Shown one piece after another: positions 48,436 through 59,400 of a stretch of 64,000 nucleotides of DNA. The notes under the pieces were generated by a model. It was not told the DNA's origin. It was given only the letters and a program-made list of their open reading frames with translations, and made no database searches. Origin of the DNA: a virus; IMG/VR virus record IMGVR_UViG_3300037847_006528, positions 1 through 64,000 of that record; one strand, 5' to 3'. Numbering within the stretch: position 1 is the first letter of the stretch; every line of letters starts with the position of its first letter. The position numbers and the translations under genes are program-made.

Positions 48436-51033
48436 TTTAAGCCTATTTCTCTGAGTCGCATTATATGTGCTAGGCACATTTGACTTAGAATTCATAGCCT
48501 CCATTCCTTTATTCATCAATAACTCAGGATCTGGCGGTATTAACTTAATACTAGATTCTGAAATTGTCGTTGTAATTCCTTGCGGCCCTATCGACACAGA
48601 AACAGAGTTCATTGTTGATTTAAAGGCAGGTATATGTAACCCATATAAAGTTCTAGACGAGGAAGACGGTCTATCTGACTGCTCCCTGTATTCTCCCCTC
48701 AAGCCTTTCAAAACTTCTATTTCTGCCATAGACCCATTATGAGTCGAAAGACTTAAGTGATTTAAAATATTTGGAGCAGTTGGAGCCTCAAGGGTATAAG
48801 ACTTAAGATCAAATCTATCTGCAAGGTCTGACATTTTTTGAGAACTCTCATCACCCCTAGCTATATCTCTATCCTCTTTGTCTGCCCTATCTTTTTCCTC
48901 CTCTTCTTCATCCACCTTATTAACTCTTGTTTTACTTCTAGTATATTCTAATCTTATTCGCTTGTTAACATTCTTAGCCATTGCTACCTCATAGTTTATG
49001 GCAGACTGTCTAGCTATCTCAAGAACCGAAAGAAATATATTTTTACCGTTTTGTAAGGTTGGTCCCCCGAGATACCACAAAGAGTTTCTTCTAGGGTGTT
49101 GAAAAAATTCTAATTTATTAAAAACAGGATCAAAGTCTATTGCTTTATCTGTTTTTTCGGCTTCTGCTTTTTTCTCCTCAACATTTTTCTTCTCAAGCTT
49201 TGGTATGTTTCTTATAGCTAAAAAGAAAAAGGACTCTCCTATAGCTTCAGATTTTACAGCCTCATCATTTGTAAACTGCTGCATCTCTCCTACTTTTCTT
49301 TTTTCTTTAGGAACACCCAAATGATCTAACAGATCATTTAACTCAGCAAGTTCATCTACGTCAGCGATATTCTTATCTTCAGAGAGAGGTCCAAATATAG
49401 TTATATTGTTTGTATTAGTAAACTGCATCCTCTCTACCTTATATTTGCTATAACCATTTGATATAAAAATACCTCCAGCCACAGCAAAATAAGCCGCCAT
49501 CATTTCCCTCATTTTTGTCCCTGATGGCTTGGGTAATGGTTTCACTATATCTTGATCTGCCGCCAACAACCCTCCACGCTTGCCTAAATAAGTTAAAAGT
49601 TTGTAATAAAATCCAGCCGTGCCAGACCTCATCATTGGTTTACCATCATCAAGTCCATTGTGAGTTATTTTGCTTGGGTTTTCTTGATCAAATTTCCAAC
49701 CATGACTACCTTGCCACACGAAATCAAATTCATCTGGGTTGGCATCATGTTTTGCTTGCCACGCCTTCATTTCATCTTTAGGATCTTTTACAGACTTACC
49801 CCAAGCAAACAGCGTCCCACAATTCGGTTTTTGCATGTAAAGACTTGATTTTATCCTTACCTCTTCATTATCATTTAGCGCCCACAAAGGAGGCATCTCA
49901 TTAGGATTATTAACTCTATTTAAATGCATTAAAGCAAAAGTATATTTATCAAAAACTTCTGCATCGTCAGCCACGCCTTGGTTAAATAAAGCAAACCAGA
50001 ATTTTAAATCCCTAGCCTTCATTGGGAACCTTATATCATCCCAAGCTTGTTCAAGATCAACTCTTTTGAAAAATATTGGCCTTGGTCTGTCTTCAGGAGG
50101 GCCAGTAGATTCATTTTCTTGTTTTTCTCCACTTCCAATATAACTATTTACAATTTTAGTGGTCACCAAGCTCTCTGTAAAGCTGGCGCTTATCACATTA
50201 GAATCATCAGTTTCCGTATAATCGTCTACTGGTATAGAAGCTGCCGATTGAGTATTAACAAACTCAAGGCCACCAGTATCTGGATTTACATACCAAAAAT
50301 AACCAAAATAAGAAGCAATAGCCCCAACAACGCTTTCCAGTGTCCCACTGACCTCAAACAAAACATCGTCTGATACTGGCAACCCCTTGGCATCAATCCC
50401 CACTAAACCAAGCATTGATTTAAATTCACTTAAAGTATATCCAAACTTTAATTCATACTGAGCCAAATCTGGAGACGATAAATATTGATTACTAACGGCA
50501 TCAATATTAAGAGATAATTCTGGGACTAATTCATGCTGATGATAACACAAGCCAACCTTCATCCCGTCAAATTGTGCTCCAGCCTCATAGTTATAAACCT
50601 TTCCAGCTAATATAGTTGCTCCATGAAGACTTGGGCCGCTAGCTGGGAAGGGCTTCAAAGGACTTCCAATAACTTCACTAAAGTAAGGGACCGCCCCAGT
50701 ATACTCTTTACCAAAAACTGGAGCATTCACACCTCTGACCAAAACTACATAAGATTTTAAAGTCAAGGAGGTTCTATCTACATATTTTCTACTTATAGAT
50801 CTTCTGGTTGGACCAGAGTTTCTTGTTAATTCAGTGCAAACAAAGTTTTCAAGTGCTTTTTGTATTTTATCATTGGAAAAATTGTTAACATCACCCAAGG
50901 GACCAATAACTGTTCCGAGACCTTCAGTTCCATCTAAATTTTTCGCGCTCAATACAGTGCTCACGCTCGCCGTGTGACCGCCTCCTGAGTTTGTAAAATT
51001 TAAATCTACTTTTGTAATAGTCTCTTTCTTCAT
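48430..51033 (-). CDS. Large tail hub / tip-associated protein
   Basis: 867 aa. The last gene of the tail module, several genes after the tape measure, in the place of tail-tip or hub proteins. The N-terminal and central beta-rich regions (GYTLSEFKSMLGLVGIDAKG, GAIASYFGYFWYVNPDTGG) recall hub proteins of siphophages and myophages. A charged helical stretch (VDEEEEEKDRADKEDRD) lies near residue 730. No enzymatic domain is visible. It ends tail-to-tail with the annealing-like gene, overlapping by 6 nt. Confidence 0.7.
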   Translation of the reverse strand: MKKETITKVDLNFTNSGGGHTASVSTVLSAKNLDGTEGLGTVIGPLGDVNNFSNDKIQKALENFVCTELTRNSGPTRRSISRKYVDRTSLTLKSYVVLVRGVNAPVFGKEYTGAVPYFSEVIGSPLKPFPASGPSLHGATILAGKVYNYEAGAQFDGMKVGLCYHQHELVPELSLNIDAVSNQYLSSPDLAQYELKFGYTLSEFKSMLGLVGIDAKGLPVSDDVLFEVSGTLESVVGAIASYFGYFWYVNPDTGGLEFVNTQSAASIPVDDYTETDDSNVISASFTESLVTTKIVNSYIGSGEKQENESTGPPEDRPRPIFFKRVDLEQAWDDIRFPMKARDLKFWFALFNQGVADDAEVFDKYTFALMHLNRVNNPNEMPPLWALNDNEEVRIKSSLYMQKPNCGTLFAWGKSVKDPKDEMKAWQAKHDANPDEFDFVWQGSHGWKFDQENPSKITHNGLDDGKPMMRSGTAGFYYKLLTYLGKRGGLLAADQDIVKPLPKPSGTKMREMMAAYFAVAGGIFISNGYSKYKVERMQFTNTNNITIFGPLSEDKNIADVDELAELNDLLDHLGVPKEKRKVGEMQQFTNDEAVKSEAIGESFFFLAIRNIPKLEKKNVEEKKAEAEKTDKAIDFDPVFNKLEFFQHPRRNSLWYLGGPTLQNGKNIFLSVLEIARQSAINYEVAMAKNVNKRIRLEYTRSKTRVNKVDEEEEEKDRADKEDRDIARGDESSQKMSDLADRFDLKSYTLEAPTAPNILNHLSLSTHNGSMAEIEVLKGLRGEYREQSDRPSSSSRTLYGLHIPAFKSTMNSVSVSIGPQGITTTISESSIKLIPPDPELLMNKGMEAMNSKSNVPSTYNATQRNRLKL

Positions 51034-51857
51034 AAGCTTAGATTATCGGTATAAAGTCCATTCCTTAAACCGCTATTCACACTAGCACTTACACCAGATT
51101 TGATCATCTCGACACCAGTGTAAGTTTCCAAATAGTCGTCAGGATGCTGTAAAACGCCGTTAATATAGAAACTAGTCCTACCTTCTACGAACCCTGTGTC
51201 GCTATACAAATCTGGGGATAGTCCTGTTACTGAATGAGTCCTTACACCTTTCTTGTAGGCAGTGTATTTAAATTTATTTTTATTACTACTAGTAACCACT
51301 CCTCCTCCCGCCGAGAAATCAGGCTGATTTGCAGCAGAAGCTCCAACCCCAAGGCCAGAATAAACTTTTTGACCATTTAGAAAATATTCAAAATCTACAA
51401 AATTGTCTGCCGCTGACGCAAAGGCGGGGTATCTGTCCTCTATGCTTGTTTTAAGAGATGCCCCCAAATCACCAGTTCCGATAAAAATCCCACCAGTATC
51501 AAAGCTGTAAATACCTCTATAATTAGATTTATGAGAAGTAGTGGACACAAAATTCAATACATTTCTTTCAACAGGATCTACTCCTGTTCCTTTGACGAAA
51601 AAATCTCCCGTTTCTATTTTAAATACAGTTTTATTTGTGATCACTGTTTGAGAAGGGACTTCTTGAGTATAATTCATCCCATTCATAGACAACCTTATAG
51701 TATCCTGCCCAGTGACTATTTTTGGATTATAATGAAACTCATCAAGAGTTCCCCCAACTTCTAAATTAAAACCATTAAAATTATTAGTTGAAAGATCCTT
51801 TGAGTGACAACCAGAAACAGTTTTATCACCTGTGACTATAGTGAAATCGTAAATCAT
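51030..51857 (-). CDS. Tail structural protein
   Basis: 275 aa, all-beta composition rich in Gly, Ser, Thr and Asn, with (F)YINGVLQHPDDYLETYTGVE near the end, a motif common in phage tail and fibre adaptor proteins. It overlaps both neighbours by 4 bp. Exact role not predictable. Confidence 0.7.
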   Translation of the reverse strand: MIYDFTIVTGDKTVSGCHSKDLSTNNFNGFNLEVGGTLDEFHYNPKIVTGQDTIRLSMNGMNYTQEVPSQTVITNKTVFKIETGDFFVKGTGVDPVERNVLNFVSTTSHKSNYRGIYSFDTGGIFIGTGDLGASLKTSIEDRYPAFASAADNFVDFEYFLNGQKVYSGLGVGASAANQPDFSAGGGVVTSSNKNKFKYTAYKKGVRTHSVTGLSPDLYSDTGFVEGRTSFYINGVLQHPDDYLETYTGVEMIKSGVSASVNSGLRNGLYTDNLSL

Positions 51858-53263
51858 AATCCTATCTGCCCCCCTAAATATTTAATAAAGTTTTTCTTAA
51901 GAGTATAAGAATCGCCTAAGAAATGAACTCCAGAAGACGCTGGAATTTGTTGATTTATAACAGTTTCATAAAGAGGTTCTTGAATAACCCCGCTAATACC
52001 AGAAGTCACTCCTGTTTGCATCCTAGACCCAAAAAGCTGGACAGCCACTGTCGCAGCCCCAGAGATGCCTTTTTGTTCAACATATTCATTTACTGCAATA
52101 TCTATATCCCTTAAACCTAATGTATCAAAAGCTTGCTCTCCTGTTGGCGTATATTGGTAACCTGAACCCATACTCCCATATAAAGCGCCAACTTCTTCTT
52201 TTACAAAAGTGCTAACACCGCTATCAGATAACGCATCATTAAAAGAACGATATACAAAGTATCTGTCGCCTTCTCCAGTATTTACGCTTGTGGCATTAAA
52301 AAAACTACCAGTTAACATATATCTTCCTGTAGATATATTAACACTGCCTGTGCTTTCGTAGTCGTAACCCGTTATACCAGTTTTATATACTATAGTCTGC
52401 GAATACCCAGTTACGTTCTTCTTGAAAGTAGTGGTCCCTGCATTTTCAAAGTAATTCCCCACCAAACCACTACCAAAATCAAACATTACGTTTGCGGGTA
52501 TATATCCACTTAGCAATGCAAAAGAATTTAAACTAACATTAGCGGTCTTAAATGAACCATTAGTGCCTCTAAAGTATTCATCAGATCCTCCTATGTAAAA
52601 TTTATCATTATTGGATATGAATTTAGTATCTAATGAAAATGTTGAGCTATTAACAACATTATTCAAATAGTCGCAACTAAATAAAGATATACTATTAGCT
52701 CCTACGGAAAAACCAACAATATTTCTTTTGCTTAGCTCTATAGAACTATCAAACTTAATAAAATCACCCTTTTCATTAAAGCTCTGATAGAAAAGATGAC
52801 CTCTGTCAGTTAGACCAAAATTATACCCTTTAGCCCCAATAAAAACTTCGTCATTCACAGTGTTAGAAGTTTTTTCTAAAGAACCAAATAAAACACAATT
52901 ACCTACTTGGTTGTTGAATTCAAAATCAAATAAAGCAGAGCATGAAGAAAAATCCAAACTAGAGATTCCAGTTACCTCAATATTGGAGTCGTTCAAATGA
53001 GCTTGATCACCATTTAGAAAAGTTCCAGTAGTAAAAAGTAAAGAGGTTGCTTCCACCGCATGTGCAGAATCTCTAACGATGCCGCTATAAAGACCTGTAT
53101 TAAAAGCGGGATCTGAGTTTTCAAAAACGGTGTAATACAAAGAATCATCAAGGTTATCACCCATACTTCTCCCGCTAAGCCCAGAAAAATCATAATAAGC
53201 CAGCAAACGCTTGTTACTACCAAACGTGGCTTTCGTGATATAATCCATAGATTGTCGGCTCAT
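51854..53263 (-). CDS. Tail protein with lectin-like (LamG-type) domain
   Basis: 469 aa. LLAYYDFSGLSG at the N-terminus, GNCVLFGSLEK, YNFGLTDRGHLFYQS and NDKFYIGGSDEYFRG follow the strand pattern of concanavalin-like LamG jelly rolls, often used by phage tails to bind glycans. The C-terminal part is generic tail-type beta structure. It may contact host surface sugars. Confidence 0.65.
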   Translation of the reverse strand: MSRQSMDYITKATFGSNKRLLAYYDFSGLSGRSMGDNLDDSLYYTVFENSDPAFNTGLYSGIVRDSAHAVEATSLLFTTGTFLNGDQAHLNDSNIEVTGISSLDFSSCSALFDFEFNNQVGNCVLFGSLEKTSNTVNDEVFIGAKGYNFGLTDRGHLFYQSFNEKGDFIKFDSSIELSKRNIVGFSVGANSISLFSCDYLNNVVNSSTFSLDTKFISNNDKFYIGGSDEYFRGTNGSFKTANVSLNSFALLSGYIPANVMFDFGSGLVGNYFENAGTTTFKKNVTGYSQTIVYKTGITGYDYESTGSVNISTGRYMLTGSFFNATSVNTGEGDRYFVYRSFNDALSDSGVSTFVKEEVGALYGSMGSGYQYTPTGEQAFDTLGLRDIDIAVNEYVEQKGISGAATVAVQLFGSRMQTGVTSGISGVIQEPLYETVINQQIPASSGVHFLGDSYTLKKNFIKYLGGQIGL

Positions 53264-53264
53264 A

Positions 53265-54890
53265 TTAGTAGTATCTACTTAGATTATAAGAAATAGTTTG
53301 ATCATTTAAACTACTAGATTCACTAAATTTGTAAACCCCAGTAGAATAACCACTAACTACGTCCATTAATTCAGGCATTTTCCCAGTTCCTCCTTCGCAG
53401 GTGGCGCTAATTGCCCATTGCCCAGCACTCCTCTTCATAATTAATTGTTTAGCGAAACCACCTATACTTGGAACAATACCACTTTTTTCAATCGGTTTAA
53501 TATCGTTGATTGACAATTGCAATCCAGTCAAATTACCTGAGGCTAAATCTACTTTATTATCAAATGATGCAGAATAAGTTATAGTAGAAGTGTTTGGGTC
53601 TTTTGAGAAATCTTCTGATTTTGCCTCGCTATTAACATAATTACCACTTATATGATAGCCCGTCCCAACCTCTCTAAAATCTTGCAAAGCTTCTATAGCA
53701 AAATTCAATAATCCAGAATTTTCTATAACTCCGCTAAAAACACTATCAACCTCTAAAAACCTTGCTCCTGTTGCTGGGTCTCCTGTTCCTAATACATCAA
53801 AAGGTCCATTATAAGAAAGGTTACCGTTAACAGAAATGTTCACAATACTTTCATCTTTAGATGTAGATACATTTGCTGTTCTTTTATGCAAGACGTTCCC
53901 AATTTGATCTGTGTTATCTGGATCTTGAAAACTAAAAGTATAATCTACTTTATTAACACCACTATCTATCCTGTAAGAGACTGACTTTGGACCTCTGTTT
54001 ATAAAACTATAAGCACCACTCTCATAATCTGAAAGAGAGGACGCTACAGCGTTAACTGCTATCTCTGTGGCTTGAGTGGAAGTAAACATACCTGTATCAA
54101 CCAAACCATCTGTATTCTTTGTGGCATCCATGTTGCCTTGAACAGATGCGTTAACATTCACACTTAAACCCGCATCTTTATCAAATGCTATCTGAGTTGA
54201 AGACGTAAAGAAGCCAGAGACATTCTTTATTGGATTTTCACTAGTGCTATATTTATAGTTCTCAATTATCCCGTAAGTGTTTGAAGCTTTATCTATGTTC
54301 TCTGTCCTTGATATAAGATATGCGCCACCAGCTACAGCACCTCCTTCGGCACCTGTTTGAAAAAGGCTAATGTTTCTACATCCAGTCGCTCTTCCCGTAA
54401 CAAAATTAATTGCATTTACTAACGGAGCAGTGTTGTCAATTTTAACACCTTGCGCCGAAACAGTATGGGTAGCTGCGGTTATTTTACCAACCTCTTCCGT
54501 GAAGCTCCAATTATCTACAGGACTTTGAACTCCAAAATATTCTGAAAAAACTCCAGAGGAAAAAGATTCAAAACTAACGCTATAGGGAAGAACAGTCGTT
54601 AAATCCGAATCGCTGAAAGAAATTGAAGTAGGCTTTGAACATGTAAATTCTTTATTAGAGTCATCATTCGATACTGTCAGGGTCTCGTATTCCGACATCA
54701 ACCCGCTAATCATTTGCATTTTTTGCAAATGCAACCCGCTCAAATTTGCACCCGTCAAATTACCTATAAGCTCCACACCATCTTGATAGTGGTCTAGCTT
54801 ACCCGCCACATAAACAGGATTCACGCTCTGGCCAACCAAAGGAGTGGGGTCAGGGAAAGTATATGAACCGTATGTTATGCTTTCAGCCAT
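53265..54890 (-). CDS. Tail structural protein (541 aa)
   Basis: Begins TYGSYTFPDPTPLVGQS and continues as Ser/Thr/Asn-rich beta structure. It contains HLQKMQMISGLMSEYETLTVS, similar in place to distal-tail or baseplate proteins that follow a tape measure. Related in style, though not obviously in sequence, to the 515-aa neighbour. Confidence 0.65.
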   Translation of the reverse strand: MAESITYGSYTFPDPTPLVGQSVNPVYVAGKLDHYQDGVELIGNLTGANLSGLHLQKMQMISGLMSEYETLTVSNDDSNKEFTCSKPTSISFSDSDLTTVLPYSVSFESFSSGVFSEYFGVQSPVDNWSFTEEVGKITAATHTVSAQGVKIDNTAPLVNAINFVTGRATGCRNISLFQTGAEGGAVAGGAYLISRTENIDKASNTYGIIENYKYSTSENPIKNVSGFFTSSTQIAFDKDAGLSVNVNASVQGNMDATKNTDGLVDTGMFTSTQATEIAVNAVASSLSDYESGAYSFINRGPKSVSYRIDSGVNKVDYTFSFQDPDNTDQIGNVLHKRTANVSTSKDESIVNISVNGNLSYNGPFDVLGTGDPATGARFLEVDSVFSGVIENSGLLNFAIEALQDFREVGTGYHISGNYVNSEAKSEDFSKDPNTSTITYSASFDNKVDLASGNLTGLQLSINDIKPIEKSGIVPSIGGFAKQLIMKRSAGQWAISATCEGGTGKMPELMDVVSGYSTGVYKFSESSSLNDQTISYNLSRYY

Positions 54891-54892
54891 TT

Positions 54893-56440
54893 TTATTCAT
54901 TTATATATAAAAAATTAATATTCCTACTAGATTTTCCTTCTCCTAATTTTACCGAGACTTTATCAGCAGTTATATGAGTTACACCCTCATCAACCAAATC
55001 AGTCATTTCTTGAGTTTTTGTTTCCAGAATATCCGCAGCTTTATATATACCCATGCTTTGACTCACTGTAGCTTCGGCTGTGACAGAAGCGGTGCCAAGC
55101 GTTTTTAAATCACTTGTTATAACTTGTTCCTCTAAATTTCCTAAATCTAATATTTTTTCAACTCGGTCTATCTGAAGTTGCTTATTCATAGTTAGTTTGA
55201 ACTTTAAAAGACCATCATCATTTGTTTTATAAGCTGGATCAGTGGTAAAAACAATTGAATCTTGAATAGTTCCTTCTGTCTTGCTAAAACTAGTAGACCT
55301 ACTTTTTTCATGAAACTCTTCCAGCGGGTGAAATAACCTTCTAACTCTGAGGTGATTTAAATCCTGACCACTTTTCCAAAAATCTCTACAATTATAAAAC
55401 TTATCTATTTTGTTTTTTCCTAAAGACTTATACATCATTGAAAGGTTATACTCTTTAAATTTGCCAGCTTTTTTCTGAGTTCCTGTATACGATAAGTTAT
55501 TATCTTGAGATTTGTTTGGGTCAGTTGAAAACTGAATAGTCAAGGTGGCATTGATGCCATCCTTTGTTATGCCTTTCGAAATAGAAAACGGAGATCCAAA
55601 CTCCTGCTCCTCATTAGATTTAACTTCATCCACTATTTCACCAAGAGCTTTTGTTAATGTATTCTCAGAATCTTGCCTCAATGACGTTAATTGAATATTA
55701 ACAGTTTTTTCTAAAAACCCCTGTGGAGTTATTTTTATGTCTTGAGTCTCTTTCCTGCCTACATTTTTATTAGGATCTACTATCGAAGTCGTAACTGTTT
55801 CAGTTAAACTTACATTTAAATTTATAAGGTCGTAAGTCTCTGAAATGTTTCCTCTGAAATTCTCATCTATTTTTGCTTTTTCAGAAATCCCATCTTCCTG
55901 ATATCCTAAAGATGGCCTGTTAGCGAAATAATAATTAGTTAAAAATGTTTTCGCATTATTTAAAAACTGATCTCCAGCTTCTTGAGCATAGCCTATAGAA
56001 ACTTTTCGCGTAGAAGTATAGTCCCCACCAGTTCTTGAAAAATCATAAGTTTCTGAAAATGAAGTGAGCGCGTGAGGGTTTGGAATATATTTGGCGAATT
56101 CAGAAGAAGAGTAGTCATCTAGTCTTCTTTTTTCTATTATGCTTATGCTAACCGTCTCTGCGCCGACTAAGGTGCCTCCTTCAAAGTTATAACTTTGTAT
56201 TTGACCATTCAGATAGTCGTCTGCACCTATCCTTGCTACTAGATTAGGTCTTCCATAAGCCTCTTTAATCGCATCTCTACCTGACAATAAAGTTGTGTCA
56301 TTCTGCTCAAACTTTAAATCAGATATATCTACCTGATAGTTACCTTTTACAGTATATCCAAAAAGCTCTATTGTTCCTTGGTAATCATAAGTGATCTCTA
56401 CAGAAGAACTTAAAACATTATTTACGATTAAAGATGCCAT
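54893..56440 (-). CDS. Tail structural protein (515 aa)
   Basis: First gene after the tape measure, so by synteny a distal-tail-type protein. The N-terminus (SSSVEITYDYQGTIELFGYTV) and the long beta-rich body with RLDDYSSSEFAKYIPNPHAL are typical of phage tail proteins; the C-terminal third is more helical. No enzyme motif. Confidence 0.65.
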   Translation of the reverse strand: MASLIVNNVLSSSVEITYDYQGTIELFGYTVKGNYQVDISDLKFEQNDTTLLSGRDAIKEAYGRPNLVARIGADDYLNGQIQSYNFEGGTLVGAETVSISIIEKRRLDDYSSSEFAKYIPNPHALTSFSETYDFSRTGGDYTSTRKVSIGYAQEAGDQFLNNAKTFLTNYYFANRPSLGYQEDGISEKAKIDENFRGNISETYDLINLNVSLTETVTTSIVDPNKNVGRKETQDIKITPQGFLEKTVNIQLTSLRQDSENTLTKALGEIVDEVKSNEEQEFGSPFSISKGITKDGINATLTIQFSTDPNKSQDNNLSYTGTQKKAGKFKEYNLSMMYKSLGKNKIDKFYNCRDFWKSGQDLNHLRVRRLFHPLEEFHEKSRSTSFSKTEGTIQDSIVFTTDPAYKTNDDGLLKFKLTMNKQLQIDRVEKILDLGNLEEQVITSDLKTLGTASVTAEATVSQSMGIYKAADILETKTQEMTDLVDEGVTHITADKVSVKLGEGKSSRNINFLYINE

Positions 56441-56446
56441 GTCTCA

Positions 56447-59400
56447 TTATGATCCTTCGCTAGCTGGTTCTAGTGCAGTTGCTCCTGTTCCCTCTGCGGG
56501 TTCTTCATCCATTAAGTCTTTAATTAAATTCTCCATAGAAATCATCTTGTTCGCCAACATCTTCATGCTGTTAGTAGCAGATTTAGCAAACTTAGCTTGC
56601 TCTGCCAAAAACGGCTGCAAATCTTTAGAAGCCTGTAGATTTTCATCTAAGAATTCCAAGACCTGATCTACGCTAGCCTCTCCACTTTCTATTTTTTCTT
56701 GTGTTTCTTTGAGTTTTTTAGCAATGTCAGCAGTATCTGAATCTGTTGCGAATTTCTCCCAAGCTTTTGTAGCTTGCGCCATAGCTTTATTCAATCCTCT
56801 TTGAGTCTCTAGTAACTCATCCATTTCTGCGGTCGCGTCTAATCCTTTGGCATCGTCCATCATGTCTTTAAATGATTCACCTTCCCCAGACCTTAATTGC
56901 ATAAGCATGTTTTTGCCTTCGCCCCCTACCAGCCCAGCATCTGCCACTTTCGCTAGCACCTCCTCTAATTTTCCCTGATGAACACCAAACAGAGTAACTA
57001 GCTTATCTATACTGACCCCAGTTCCTTGATCATCATATTCAGACATCATCATGCCGATTTTCTCGTAATCAATATCAGCAGGATCTTTCAACATTTCATC
57101 AGCAATCTCTTTACCTTGAGCATGAACATAATCTAAGTCCATACCGCCTTGACCGAATGCTTGCTGAATATGGCTAACTTGAGCTTGAATTGTTTGTGCT
57201 GTGAGTTCAGCCATTTTCTTTTCATTGGCCATCTGCAAGTCGCCAACCTGCTTCATCTTAGAAAGTATATCTATACCAGCCTTTCTAGCTGCACTTTCAA
57301 ATTGCTGGCTAGCTTTCTCAAGGTTATTCCTTGCGGCCAAACTTCCCTGCAACATCTCCCGATTTGTTGCAGTCCTTCCCTGCTCTGACGCAGTTTTTGA
57401 AGTCTCTGCATATGCCGTATCAACACCTGTTTGGGCGTTTATTATAGCACCCCTAAACTGATCCAACCCTCTCTGCTGAGTTTGGAATCCAGCCCCCATG
57501 TTCATGGCCAGAGCATTAGGACCAGTAGCAAGAGCTTGCACCAAGGCTTGTTGATCTTGAGCCTGAGCAAACGCATCGGCAGTCTTCAGAGTTATCTTAG
57601 ACTGTCTTTCTTGGAGATCTGATAGAGTGTTTGCGTAATCTTTGTGAGCTTGCGCTAATGTCGCAGTAGCCTCATCCATATCAGCTTGCCAAGACATTTG
57701 CATTTGCAAGTCTTTATATTTCCAACCTGATATATTAGCTATGACATTTGCTAACTTGTCTTGCTCCTTAGCAAGTTTGTCATCGGATTCCCGTAGTTGT
57801 TTTGCTAATTTATTTCTTTTCTTTGACCCATCCTTAGCGTCTTCAGCGGCTGCTAAAAGCTCATCGCTTTTTTTCTGTTGTTCTTCAACAGCTTTGGCTG
57901 CTTTATCATAAGCATCTGCAAGTGCTTTTGGGTCAGCGGCGTTAGCCATACCCTCTTCTAAACTTTTATTTAAAAATTCTATTTGCGACTTCTTATCCCC
58001 GAACCCCTCAAAATCAGGGGCTTTGTCAAATTTTGTCCTCCCTACTCCTACTGCTTTTTGAGTTGCCGCAATTTTTTCTTTAGCTTCCGCTATTGCTTTC
58101 TCCTTAGGAGTTAACGCTTCTGCTGCTTTCCCAGCCGCCATGCCTCCTCCGACAGCCCCTATTATACCGCCTCCGAATGTCGTGATCGCAGCAACTAGTG
58201 GGGCAGCGGGTCCGAGAAAAGGAGCTAACACAGCCCCAAGTTTAGCGCCCCCAGCAGCCCCTGCCAGCCCTCCTGCGATTGCTCCACCGCTTTCAGATAC
58301 ACCTACAATTTTTTGCCGCTTAGTTAAATCTTCGTTCATCAAGGTCGAGCCAATATCATAAGCCCCAAATAGTGCTGCGGCGGCTCCACCTCCTCTTATA
58401 AACCTCGCCCTCTTTCCCGCTTTTTGAGCTTCAACCATTCTATTGGGCTGACCCTTGAGCTTCTCCGCAGTTTTCATCTTAGTGCCTCTGCCGCTAAAAA
58501 AGCTTCCCGCCCTTGTTTTACCTACAGCCCTGCCTAGACCACCTCTAGTCGCCATATTCAATGCCGCTAAAGCACCCAAAGCTATAGCTGCCGACTTAGC
58601 AGCCTGTGCCAACCTAACATAAACAGGAGGTTGTTTTTTAATCTCATCCAATAGCCTCATTTCTTCTTGGATCAAAGCTCTTTTCATCAAGAAGTTTTCA
58701 TCTGAAGCTTCGATTTCTTCTATCCGCTTTTGTGTAGCGGCTTCCATGACAGTGATCTGTTTTTCGTATGCCGCTTCAACAAAACCTATAACACTTGATA
58801 TTGCACCAAAAGCAAACTGGAGACCAAATCCCACGCTGGTAATCGAATCGAAGATACCCATCAACTTACCAATTGATCCTCCACCTACCGCAGAAGCGCC
58901 TCCCATTTTCATCCCCCTCGCATATCTAGGTATATGACCACCAGCAAATGCCTTTGTGCCTCTCCTGACCTCTCTGGTGACAAATTTTACACTGCCTTTT
59001 GCAGCGTCCTCGTTAGCAATTTTTTTAGCGAAACTTGCTACGCTGTTTTTTCTAGAATTTTCTTTGTAATCAAATATATTAGCTTTTGGATTAGAAACTC
59101 CAAAAAGCTTTCTTATAGCTCCAGCCTTCTTGCCTGATACACCCTTCACATCAAAGTCACCACCCTCTACTTTTCTTGCAGGGCTAATATCTAAAGCGGC
59201 ATTAACTGAAGCTTCAAAAGCCGCGCCAACAATTCCCTTAAGTGCTCCTTTACCTCCTCCTTGAGACTTTAGTTTTTGAAGTATTTTTGCTGGCGAAGGC
59301 TTTCCTAAAACTGGTTTAAGGAGTCCCGCAAAGTTCGCAGCATTTGTAGTAACACTTCTTGTTATATTTTTCTTTAAATTTTCATCATGTGGGTCGGCAG

